Assembly (NCBI GenBank): GCA_963921935.1
Contig: OY998184.1
Coordinates: 34,543,256-34,607,255, forward strand
Direction of reading: 5' to 3'
DNA length: 64,000 bases
Origin: Galeruca laticollis
Taxonomy: Eukaryota > Arthropoda > Insecta > Coleoptera > Chrysomelidae
Positions 12,555 through 22,613 of this stretch are shown one piece after another. Numbering within the stretch: the stretch's first letter is position 1; every line of letters starts with the position of its first letter. The translations under genes and the position numbers were made by a program. The notes under the pieces were generated by a model. The model was given only the letters and a program-made list of their open reading frames with translations, made no database searches and had not been told where the DNA came from.

Positions 12555-12600
12555 GTTCGCTATTGAACAGTCCGGCTATTAAAACCGGTTGCCCAAGCGA

Positions 12601-13358
12601 TAAGATAATTAAAAAATATCCTATCTGATTGTGTTTCTGTATGGATTTGAATATATCATCAAATTATGGGGAAGAAAAACATAACTCACTGGTTTTCCTC
12701 AAAGTTGATAACGTTGTTGGTACACTTACACAAACCAAATACAAATTTGAATAATTGTTCCCTACTAACTTATTAAAATAATAGGTGCTGATATCAACAC
12801 ACCAGTATGGTATAGGTATCAGGACCGAACTCAGAATGTTTTTAAATATATAAATATTTCTACCATTCTTGATTTCTAGCAATTCCCACAATGATGTCAC
12901 TTGGTATCTATAATATTAAATAGCACTTGTCCTTTAATGCAATATGTAATGCACCTTGTATCTGGTGATAATAGTTGTATTTTTCAATTATCACTATTAT
13001 ATTTTCATAAAAATGAATTATGTAATTCTTGTCTTTTGAGAGCGGTTTTAGTTTTTCTTCATTCGTATACTTGAAAGAACACTTCACTTCAATTAAGCAT
13101 TTTTCGCTAACAAACCTATATTATCATTAAAAAAGGATTTCAAGAGAATGTTGAAAGATGTTTTGATGATAGTAAAGTCTGTTCGCTCTCAAGAAAAGCT
13201 GCATGTAAATAAAATCACGCGCATATTGAATGACCTATGCAAGTGAATAAGGTTGGACAGGGGCACATTGAGTATTCACACAATAATTTATTTATTTATT
13301 AGCATAAAATGTAAAATATACGTTACTTACAAGATATGCATTGTATCTATGACATTAT
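12601..13358. other. intron stretch, nothing firm
   Basis: The 5' flank of the minus-strand LINE followed by AT-rich sequence. The segment 12664-12900 is open on the minus strand but has no family resemblance or coding character that I can recognise. Confidence 0.45.
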
Positions 13359-13722
13359 TTACACATAATGGAAAAAAGATTCTCCATAATCAAACAATCT
13401 AACAGCATTTCTTGTTACGTTATCAACAACGTCTATAGACCTCACTCGGTTTTGATTAGTACGAGATTCCAGAAATGAATGTGATTGTTGATATTCTCTT
13501 TTTACTTTATACACACTTGATCGGAAAGTTCCGGACAAATCTGTGACTCTGCATATTTTGTCATTCAGCTATATCAGGATTCTGGCGAGAAATAATTTTA
13601 AAAATATCTAAAATCATGTGTTTTGTGCCAACATCTAAATGACATTTTCTAGACCTTTTTATTGGGGGAGATAACCCTACATTATATTGTTTGTTAGCAC
13701 TGACACTGTATGTACTCGACAT
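13359..13722 (-). pseudogene. truncated transposase-like HTH protein, one frameshift
   Basis: Starts with ATG at 13722 (MSSTYSVSANKQYNVGLSPP), then basic IKRSRKCHLDVGTKHMIL and DIFKIISRQNPDI. After a frameshift near 13560 it continues ICRVTDLSGTFRSSVYKVKR and SIDVVDNVTRNAVRLFDYGE to a stop at 13359-13361. The layout (basic leader, helix-turn-helix with 'S..S.SSVYKVKREY', then 'D..D...RNAVR') resembles the DNA-binding half of Tc1-like transposases common in hemipteran and beetle genomes. The catalytic half is absent. Family assignment is by pattern only. Confidence 0.5.
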
Positions 13723-15067
13723 AGTTTTGTTTTTAAATAATTAACTTTACAAATAAGCAAATATTAATAATTATTATCAGAACAAAGAATACAATTCTAA
13801 CAACTCAAAAAACTAACTGTAAATTAACTCGTAAATATATACTATACACAATAATTAATTTTAATACTATCACAGTCAGCATGTACGAACCTGTAAAAAC
13901 TTCTATTCCCCTACTGCTAATATTTCAAAGCGAGTCGTCCAATACGCAGCCGATTTAGAATGGATCACTCGTGGGTTTGGTTTACAAGCGGTTTTTCTTG
14001 GGAGCGAACAGAGTATAGAACAAACGATCAGTATTATTTATCTTATATTTTCACATTAATCAAATAATCCACTAAACATAACCTCAAACATAGCTTTTAA
14101 AATCAAAGGATAATTTACATTATCATAACTATTATTTTCGATATCGGGTAGATACGATTACTTACTTTTTAACAATTTATTCCTTTCAATAACACTTATG
14201 AAACGCTTAAATAATCAAAAATCTACACTCAAATGGAAATTCTTATGGCAGCAGGTTTTGTTTGGATACAACCTCAAAAAGGTTAGTGGCCTGTGCTCAA
14301 AAAGAGTTGAAATATTTGAAACCAAAACATCGAAACAGCTGAACCAGAAATACGTTTGTTTGAATCGTCAAGAGAGAAAAGACAGATAGAGAAAATAGGT
14401 TCTATAAGTAAAAGCCGATTCAATACTACTAGCGACATCTATCGTAAATATTTTGAACCTAATAATGACTAGATAAGTAGCTATTATTGTATACGTTTTT
14501 AGGTTTATATACCTGTGAGGAGGCCCCTCTTAAGGAACAAATGCTGCCCATGTCAGATAGTGTAAAATACCTAGAACCGCACATGGGTAGTCCTAGGGCA
14601 TTTGTATGTTGTTTTTCTTATAATATTGTTCAGATTTAAGAATAAAATGAGAAGTAATTTTCTAAAAGGTAGCTTAAACCTTAAAATAATGAATGAATTT
14701 ATCAATATGTCACTGTTACTTGAATTTTGTCCCAATGTTTGGTTTTGTACAAAAGTTGTTTTTTAATGTTTATTTTGTTGACTGATTTTCAAGCATCTTA
14801 TGTTGTGGGTTGAAATTTAAATTAATATATTCCAATTACTATTGGTAAATTTACTGGTTGAGTGGGAGAGCAATTTCTTGAATTATTCAAGAAATTTGAA
14901 GTCTGCCTTTTGGCAATATATTAAGATTTTTGTACATATTATTATATATTCAATCTAATTTATAGTTGTATTATAGTTGATATATGAATATAACGATATA
15001 CAATTATTACTTGTCGACGTTTTCACTCTTGTACACACACCTTTAGTAGCGTACGTAACCTAATTTA
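13723..15067. other. intron stretch, nothing recognised
   Basis: AT-rich intron. At 14511-14530 the word GAGGCCCCTCTTAAG is the reverse complement of the sequence flanking the MITE at 6070-6084, which may be part of a short dispersed repeat. No coding similarity. Confidence 0.45.
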
Positions 15068-16440
15068 CTTTTGACAGTAGTTGTCAAACAATGCCCGGCC
15101 AAGATAAATATTAATTTCTGGATTTAGAAAGATAAATTAATTCACAATATACTTAATCACTCTAGTCTCAGGGTGGGATCAAAAAATTTTAAAATCATAA
15201 TTCAAATTTTGTAATTTTCAAGTATTATTCAAATCAAATATTATTCTATATTCCGAATCTCGAGTAACTGTTTTTTTTATAATAGAAGGCACTTGAATTA
15301 TTTTATGACATTTACAAATTAATTGTCACTGGAAATTAAGCAAATGTCACTGATTAAATCAAAATTACTATAGCATGCAAAATGTTAAATACGTTGAAAA
15401 TAGATACTGAATAAATACCACAGTGAGTTGGAAGCAAAATTATATATTATATAATCAGATAACAAATTATAAAAGTTTTATTATTTCCCAAAATATTGTA
15501 AACGAAACAAAGATAATAATTTCTACCAAACTTAATATTACTACAACCTATTCTAAAACTCGACTAATTGTAAAATTTTTTATGCAAAAGTTCAACTCTT
15601 TTAATATACCCTTGACGTATATCAATGTCAAATAACGCAAATTTGTCTTCAAATTGTCTATTCAAAATTTTTCACTTGATGTAAGATCTTTTATGTATAA
15701 CGTTAATTTGGTTTAGCTAATATTATTATTCTATAGATGCATCTATTTTCGAAATGTATATAAAAGGCCTGTTAATTCTCGAGAAATAATTTTTAGCTGG
15801 AGTGGACTCACCAAATAGGACAGGAAAACTCGTACGTATTCTAAATGTATTTAGAATTCTGCAAAACTTATTAAATATCTGATTTAGAAACTGGAACCAC
15901 TTACATTTGATACGATGCAATTCTTCTATGAATTATGCACGCACTGGCTTTACAAAGTATGGCTTTATAATCTAATTGTATAGTTATAATTTTTATTAAA
16001 TTCTCAACAAAATTTGAGACAACTTTTATCTCGATGTTGTCTCTTGGGGGTTTCAAATTCAACTAACTAAACTTTTTTCAAATAAATAAATCTCTTTTCC
16101 TGTGGTTACGAAAAATTCCTTTTTTTTAAAAAAATACTAATTTATGTTTCCCTATAACAAAGAGAGATTTGAATTCTTTTATTACCATTGTAATTCTGAT
16201 AGCAGAGACATATGTATTTTAAAATTTCAAATATATTCTCCAAATTGTAAAATAATCTGTCTATCATTAAATATATTTTACATAAACGTCATCCGAAAAT
16301 TAAAATGTCAAAATTGATTTGTATACCGAATCTTTCAAAATTATTGATTATACATATAATACAGTGTGTATCGAAAGTATTGCATACAAATATGAATAGT
16401 TTTCCTTGTTTTAATGTTTCTTTTACATTTTAAATAGAGG
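15068..16440. repeat. 1.4-kb non-coding direct repeat, copy A
   Basis: Homologous along its length, same orientation, to 35932-37320. Shared landmarks in order: TGACAGTAGTTGTCA at the left edge, CTCAGGGTGGGATCAA, ACAGTGAGTTGG, GCACGCACTGGCTTTA, CAACTAACTAAACTTTT, and ACAGTGTGTATCGAAAGTAT near the right edge. Estimated identity is about 75-80% with many small indels. No long open frame is conserved between copies. It is likely a non-autonomous mobile element or a long solo LTR of unknown family. Confidence 0.8.
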
Positions 16441-16544
16441 AACTGTATTAATATATTTGTGGTGAATAGACTCAATTAATATTATTATCTTTTAAAGATA
16501 AGCATAATGTAGTTGTGATTAAAAATATTTTAATTATTTTCCAG

Positions 16545-16664
16545 ATACAGTCTATAGTGTTGGAATTATTGGAAGATCCTCGGCATGAAGTTAGAGTTCA
16601 AGCCGCTAAAGATTTAAGTGGTTTATTACACTGCCAGTTCATTCCAGAACCAAGTGAATTATTG
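16545..16664 (+). CDS. PSME4: PSME4 exon (fourth in window)
   Basis: The acceptor is attttccag|ata at 16543-16544 and the donor is ttg|gtatgt at 16665. It is exactly 40 codons in phase 0: a HEAT repeat containing LLEDPRHEVRVQAAKDLSGL followed by LHCQFIPEPSELL. The motif of 'LLED..xEVR..AA..LSGLL' is the conserved repeat just before the basic linker in PA200. It is a small exon isolated between an 11.7 kb and a 21.2 kb intron. Confidence 0.93.
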
Positions 16665-17123
16665 GTATGTATCACAATTCAAATTTAAAATTCCCATATT
16701 AAATGGAAGTTAGTAATTTTATATAACAATGCTAATCATAATTGGTAAATGTTTATTCCAACGTGTCTAGAAGTACAATCATAAAAGTGTTTGATAAACC
16801 AAGTTTTTTAATATTACTTTTTATAAATGTCTGCTGGATAGGATAAATGTAATTATTATTTACATACTTTTATCACAACCAATTGAAAAAAAATTAAATC
16901 TTGATAGTTTTTATTTACAGTATCGCCGTTATGAAACAAAAATCATAGAATCTGAGGATTGAAAAGAAATTTGTTCACCGAACCGTCGAGGTGAAATAAT
17001 TTCTGTTTACGGTCTGACAAAAATATGGTAAAATGGAAATGGATCGCTAGGAAGAGGAGAAGCTTGGTATCATTAAAAAAAAGAAAGAAAACAGTGAGGA
17101 CACCATAAAAATGTATTAAATAA
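16665..17123. other. start of 21-kb intron, old repeat remains
   Basis: Intron sequence after the fourth visible exon. From about 16921 it grades into the same old element that carries the coiled-coil remnant at 17124-17264. No intact gene. Confidence 0.45.
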
Positions 17124-17264
17124 TATGAGATAAGAGAGCAAGATTCTAATGAGGATGTTGAGAGACTTGGATTACTAAAAGAAAATAAGGAACACAAACT
17201 AGAAGTGGAAGAATTGAGAAAGGACAATAACAGTCTACAAAAAGAACATTTAAACAAAAAATAA
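17124..17264 (+). pseudogene. coiled-coil C-terminal remnant at LINE insertion site
   Basis: An open stretch of about 46 codons ends in TAA at 17262-17264. It reads as a charged heptad-like coiled coil (GLLKENKEHKLEVEELRKDN, then NSLQKEHLNKK). Immediately after the stop comes ATAAACGGGTTTAAAGATTA, the LINE target. A second copy of that post-stop sequence is at 23525-23560, upstream of more tandem repeats. I infer this is the 3' end of a gag-like ORF of an older element into which the LINE jumped. Family unknown. Confidence 0.4.
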
Positions 17265-17272
17265 ACGGGTTT

Positions 17273-17283
17273 AAAGATTAAAA
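17273..17283 (+). repeat. LINE target-site duplication, left copy
   Basis: AAAGATTAAAA at the 5' junction of the + strand LINE is identical to 22603-22613, just after its poly(A). The uninterrupted target is mirrored at about 23535-23555 (TTTAAAGATTAAAACTAACT), which confirms the empty-site sequence. Confidence 0.85.
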
Positions 17284-17532
17284 AACATTCGGTGTTAAAC
17301 CTTTGTACAGTACAGTTGTGCGCTCCGAAACGATTAAGTAGTTAAAAAGTAATTAGTGAATATTTTCAAAGTGAACCAAAACAAGCAAGTAAGAATATCA
17401 GGTTAACTTTTTATTAAAACATTAGTAAAACAACACATTAACTAGAAGTGAATCTGAATTAAATATCAGATATAAATAACAGAAAATACTTCGCCAGATC
17501 CGTATTAAGGAAAACCTAAATGATACTTAAAA

Positions 17533-18867
17533 ATGGATGACAACATATCTCAAATAGGGTGTACACCCACTAATAACACAACACAACAACCCAAAACATA
17601 TTCCTCAGTAGCAAACCAACAAACCAGAACAAACAATTTCCCATCCAGAAATCAAGCTATACTATTCGACGCAATCGAAAACACTAGGCTAGAAGACTAC
17701 CTAAAGGCACTATGCCAAACAATCCAACCAAATAACATAATTTTTTGCTCAAAGCTATCAAACAACAGAATATGTATTTATTTGGCAAATGAAAATTTAG
17801 TGAACACATTCATCAACAATCACGGTGAAATCCAAATAAACCAACAAATACTACAGGCACGTCGACTAGTCACTCCTAGTCAAAGATTAATATTATCCAA
17901 TGTCTGTCCCTCTATCCCCCACTCAGTCCTTGAATATGAACTTAAAAATCTAGGGATCAATCCTCTTTCACCCTTATCTTTCTTGCGAATAGGAATCTCA
18001 GACCCAGCATTTCAACATATCCTAAGTTTTAGAAGACAAATATTTATATCTCCATTCAATAACCAGTCCCTTCCCGATTCATTTTTAATCACATATGAAC
18101 AAACCTCATATAGGATATTTTTGTCCATTGATAATCAAGAATGCTTACAATGTAAACAAACTACTCATACAACAAAAAACTGCCCAAATAGAGCAATCAC
18201 TTCAACTCACTTTAACCCATCAACAGAATCATCACCAGAAAATCCAGCCGACAATCAAACTGAAGAAGAAACAAACAACATTTCACAATATCAACAGGAT
18301 CAATCAAATAACCAAAACTCAGAACAAATTTCCGAACCTCAAACAATGAATACCCAAGTAGTTAAACACACCGAAAATAGTAAAGACAACACACCGACTG
18401 TCAACAGAAATGAAATCGAAACAACCAAACCACAAAATAAAAGAACATCAACAGAACGTTCCCCATCACCAACAACAACTGAACACCTACCTACATTTGT
18501 AAAACCAACAAATAGTGAAAAGAAAATAAAACAAACCGAAAACAAAAAACCAAAAAAATCAATAGGAGAAATGTTAAGTCACACTAAAGCGCTTTTCAAG
18601 AATACAGATATCAATTATCCTCTAACCTATGAAGAACTTATAGATTTTTTTGAAAATTGTGAAGGGTGTACAGATCCTCTCAGTATCGTGAAAATGTACA
18701 CCGAAGAAATAACGGAAGTCACAGACCTACTTACCACAATATACCCCTATTTAAAGGATAAAAAAATGAAGATGAGATGCACTCGAATTAAAAATAAAAT
18801 TCTCAAACAGATAAACCCTGAATACCAAACAGAACTGGACACAGATACCTCTATTGAAACCTATTAA
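17533..18867 (+). CDS. LINE ORF1: gag-like RNA-binding protein
   Basis: An intact 444-codon ORF starting MDDNISQIG. Residues about 40-150 form the RNA-binding region shared with the minus-strand relative (SNNRICIYLANENLVNTFIN, ARRLVTPSQRLILSNVCPSI). One CCHC zinc knuckle, CLQCKQTTHTTKNC, lies near residue 200. Residues about 215-335 are a low-complexity Asn/Gln/Thr/Ser/Glu-rich linker. The C-terminus (about 350-444) is a compact helical block (INYPLTYEELIDFFENCEGC, KMRCTRIKNKILKQI). ORF1 proteins bind the element RNA in the RNP. The stop is 2 nt before the first codon assigned to ORF2, which suggests coupled termination-reinitiation. Confidence 0.9.
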   Translation: MDDNISQIGCTPTNNTTQQPKTYSSVANQQTRTNNFPSRNQAILFDAIENTRLEDYLKALCQTIQPNNIIFCSKLSNNRICIYLANENLVNTFINNHGEIQINQQILQARRLVTPSQRLILSNVCPSIPHSVLEYELKNLGINPLSPLSFLRIGISDPAFQHILSFRRQIFISPFNNQSLPDSFLITYEQTSYRIFLSIDNQECLQCKQTTHTTKNCPNRAITSTHFNPSTESSPENPADNQTEEETNNISQYQQDQSNNQNSEQISEPQTMNTQVVKHTENSKDNTPTVNRNEIETTKPQNKRTSTERSPSPTTTEHLPTFVKPTNSEKKIKQTENKKPKKSIGEMLSHTKALFKNTDINYPLTYEELIDFFENCEGCTDPLSIVKMYTEEITEVTDLLTTIYPYLKDKKMKMRCTRIKNKILKQINPEYQTELDTDTSIETY

Positions 18868-18869
18868 TC

Positions 18870-21800
18870 TTGTTTACCTTCACTTCCTTAATTCAGTGGA
18901 ATATAAATGGGTACTATACCCACCTAGAAAACTTGCAATTAATAATTTCAAAATACAAGCCCATGCTAATATGCCTACAAGAAACCAATTTCAAAAACAA
19001 TAGAATCCATAATCTAAAAAATTATAATTGTTTCTCTAAAAATCGAGAAAATGCAAGAATAGCCAGTGGAGGTGTAGCAACATATATTAGAAATACAATA
19101 GATGCAACATCAATTCATCTAAAAACTACTATTGAAGCAGTCGCCGTTAGAGTGAAAGATACAATGACCTTTTCATTGTGTAACATATACATTCCCCCAA
19201 ATCAGGAACCTACTACAGAAGAACTCACTGAGCTGCTGAGCCAAATTCCAGCTCCTCAGATAATAGTGGGAGACTTTAATGCCCACAACTATATCTGGGG
19301 CTCTACTAAGCAGACACCTTTTGGAAAAAAAATTGAAAATCTATTAGAAAAGTACAATCTTAACCTCCTAAATGACGGCCAAAAAACCAGACATGACATA
19401 AGAACTGGTGAAGATTCAGCAATCGACCTAACAATATGTCACCCATCTCTCTCACAAATACTTAATTAGGATGTATCAACGTATTTATATGATAGTGACC
19501 ACTATCCCATAATAATTAGCAGCGAACCGGAAAATACACCGGACCCAATAACAAAATGGAAAATAAAATCAGCAAATTGGAACGAATTCCAAGAATTTAT
19601 ACAAGAAAATCTCCACGAGTTAAAGGAAGATGCGGATATTGATCAAGAAGTACACTTTATCACAGAATTAATAACGCAATCAGCAGATAAACATATTGGA
19701 CGGTACGAACACAATAACAAACACCAAACGGTTCCCTGGTGGAACTTGGAGTGCAAAGAGGCTGTGAAGAAATCGAAAGAAGCTTTTAACAGATTCAAAA
19801 GAAGCAAGACGGAACAAAATTCAATTGAATTCAAACGATTGAGAGCCAAAGCCAGATACACAATAAAAAAAGCGAAACGGGAATCATGGAAAGAGTATGT
19901 TTCAACAATAAACAGCTCAACTCCAATGTCCACTATATGGGAAAAAGTCAAAAGGATATCCAAACCAAAACAATCCAATACAATAAACTTTCTGGAGATA
20001 AATAACACTATTTATAAAAACCGAAATGAAATAACAAACATCTTATCAAGTGAATATCAAAAAAACTCAAGCAACTCAAACTACACACCAGATTTTTTGA
20101 ATCATAAAAACAAAGCAGAGCAGCAAGAAATTGACTATAATAATAATAACCAGCAAACGAACAGTTTGAACTATGCAATAACCATTGACGAACTTGAAAA
20201 TTCACTCCAAAACTCTAAAAACTCCAGCCCAGGTCCTGATAATATTCCACTCATTTTTCTAAGAAATCTAAGTAAACAAACCAAAGAACATTTACTAAAG
20301 ATATATAACCTAATCTTAACAAAGAAAGTATATCCCAGAGCATGGACAGTTTCCATTATAATTCCCATTCCTAAGCCAAGTAAAGCGAAATCAGATCCAG
20401 AAACATATAGACCAATTTCACTCACCTGTAGCATGGGAAAAGTTCTTGAGAAGATAATTAATAACAGACTTTTATGGCACCTAGAATCAGAAAAACTAAT
20501 CATACCCGAACAGTGTGGTTTCCGTAAAAATCGCTCCACGTTAGACAATCTTATCGATCTAGAATCTGAGATCCATGAATCCTTTGCAATAAAGCAGCAC
20601 TGCATCGGAGTATTTTTTGATATTCGTAAAGCCTACGATGCAGTCTGGAAATACTCAATAATCAAAACTCTTTACGACTGGTCAATACGGGATAACATAT
20701 TGAAATATATATCGAACTTTCTAGATCAACGACAGTACCAAGTACGAGTAGATGGCGTATACTCACAGCTGAACACCCAAGAAAATGGCATTCCACAAGG
20801 GTCAAATCTCAGCACGACATTATTTCTCATAGCAATAAATTCAATTATAGCAAACTGTAAATCACCCGTGAAATGCAGACTATATGCAGATGACCTGGTT
20901 ATCTATTGCAGAGGGAAAAATATGACTACAATACATAAAACCATCGAACAAACAATAGCTACAATAGAGGATTGGTCAAAAACAAGTGGACTGCATTTCA
21001 ACACGACAAAAACCAAAGCTTTATGTTTCTCGAAAAGGACTCAACCACAACTTGAAAACTTGTACCTTTATGGACAGAAAATAGAATATGTGAGAGAAAT
21101 AAGTTTTCTAGGAATGATACTCGACCAAAAGCTGACATGGAAATCACACATTCTGACATTGAAGAAAAAATGCCAACCTGGAATTAATTTACTCAGATCA
21201 CTAGCATTCAAAAACTGGGGCGCAGACTACTCAAGTTTACTGCACATCTATAAATCATTGATCAGATCAAAACTTGACTATGGAGCGATTGCCTATAACT
21301 CTGCCAACAAAAGCCTTCTTCAGTCAGTGGAAGTTATACAAAACACAGCTCTTCGCATCTGTTTGGGTGCCCATCGTACAAGTCCTATCCAAAGCTTACA
21401 TTGGGAGACTGGAGAGTTACCGCTTTCTTACCGAAGAGAATATCTAAGCATCTCTTATGCTGTCTCTGTAATATCAAACAAAAGAAATCCAGTAGCCCAC
21501 AACGTCTTATCTGATCGTTTTAAAGCCAAATTTTTATCCAGTTCAACTACTCCTCCTTTCTATCACAGAGTCAAAACATATTTAAACAAAATAAATTCGC
21601 ATTTCCCAAATATCTATGACGTCCCATCAATAAATTATCCTCCTCCATGGACAATAACACTCCCTATCCTAGACCTAAGCCTCGCCTACCTTAATAAATC
21701 AGAGACTCCAACAGCCAGAATAAAACAAGAATTCCTAAGTGCCTTAAATAAATACGGTAGCATTTATAAGGTATACACAGATGCTTCAAAAAACCAAGAT

Positions 21801-22463
21801 GAAATTGGAGCTGCCTTCTACTCCGAGGACTTTTCGAAATCCTACATACTCCCACCCTTCACATCTATTCATTCAGCTGAATTATTCGCCATCTTAGAAG
21901 CACTCAAGAAAATCCAGAAAATCAAGCATAAAAATGTCCTTTTAATATCTGACTCTCAAAGTTCACTAACAGCACTTCGTCAACTGTACTCTAATCACCC
22001 TATAGCCATACTGATCAAGAAAGAGCTACATAATTGCAGAAACAGCAGCATACATATTAAATTCATGTGGGTCCCATCCCATACTGGAATAGAAGGGAGA
22101 GTAGATCAAATAGCAAAAAATGCATTCACCAATCAACAATCAGAAAGGAGCGATTTTACCGTACATACTGATTTGAAAGCGTTCTACAAGAGCAAAATCT
22201 GCGATAAATGGCAGGAAGAAGCAAGACATAACCAACACAAATCATATGAAGTCACTACAAATTCTCACGGTTGGAACTGTAAAAACATAAATAGAAGAGA
22301 ACAAGTGATCCTTTCTCGTATTCGAATCGGTCATACGCGCATCACACACGACTACTTACTAGCAGGAAAAAATAAACCAATGTGCGAAATACGACAAGGA
22401 ACGGAAAAAGAATCAACTACCACTATCACTAAAAAAACTATTACAAGAAAAGCAAGAAACTAA
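18870..22463 (+). pseudogene. LINE ORF2: endonuclease-RT-RNase H, single TAG stop
   Basis: One frame of 1198 codons broken only by TAG at 19467-19469. The APE-type endonuclease (about residues 5-230) shows IQWNINGYYTHLE, CLQETNF, ASGGVATYI, VGDFNAHNYIWGS and, after the stop, DSDHYPIII with the SDH catalytic motif. RT (about 420-720) shows SPGPDNIPLIFLRNL, YRPISLTCSMGKVLEKI, GVFFDIRKAYDAVW, NGIPQGSNLS and the catalytic YADDLVIY. RNase H (about 960-1090) shows VYTDASKNQDEIGAAF, SAELFAILEAL, LLISDSQSSLTAL and WVPSHTGIEGRVDQIAK. The last block lacks the usual Asn-Glu before the Asp-containing helix. The expected C-terminal C-x2-C reads CEIR. The frame opens at a TTG with no early ATG, consistent with reinitiation after ORF1. 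Confidence 0.9.
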
Positions 22464-22602
22464 AAAACTTTTAAACTACCTAAAAGACTGCAAATTAAGT
22501 AGCAAAATATAGTGACTATAACCAAGCTACAATAAGTGAACTTCCATCATTTTAACTCGCTAATAACCCTACGTGGTTGATGCGATTGATAAAAAAAAAA
22601 AA

Positions 22603-22613
22603 AAAGATTAAAA
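22603..22613 (+). repeat. LINE target-site duplication, right copy
   Basis: AAAGATTAAAA, identical to 17273-17283. Its first three As merge with the 15-base A-run (22591-22605) of the LINE tail. Confidence 0.85.

Larger units (their letters stand above)
7640..12600 (-). mobile_element. decayed I-type LINE (two ORFs, RNase H)
   Basis: A nearly full-length non-LTR retrotransposon in reverse orientation: ORF1 at 12554-11257 and ORF2 at 11208-7723, then a short 3' UTR toward 7640. Domain order in ORF2 is endonuclease, RT, RNase H, and C-terminal Cys motif. It is a different but related family to the + strand element at 17284-22605; both share ORF1 blocks such as SNNRICIYL and ARRL(I/V)TPS. Frameshifts and stops are spread over the whole length, so it is much older than its relative. 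Exact ends and target duplication could not be resolved. Confidence 0.85.
17284..22602 (+). mobile_element. near-intact I-type LINE with TSD and poly(A)
   Basis: A full non-LTR retrotransposon of about 5.3 kb: a 5' UTR of about 249 bases, ORF1 (17533-18867), ORF2 (18870-22463), a 3' UTR of about 127 bases, and an A-run at 22591-22605. An exact 11-bp duplication flanks it. ORF2 carries endonuclease, RT, RNase H, and a C-terminal Cys region, the architecture of I-clade and relatives within the Jockey/I group. The only visible ORF2 stop is a TAG at 19467-19469. The codons are strikingly A-rich on the sense strand, as is usual for LINE mRNA. It is the youngest-looking LINE here. Confidence 0.92.

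Noticed and set aside
18339..18545. Minus-strand open frames under the LINE ORFs (also 19643-20008, 20171-20605)
   Set aside because: Shadows of the A-rich sense codons of ORF1 and ORF2; hydrophobic Phe/Leu/Ser-rich translations with no motif.
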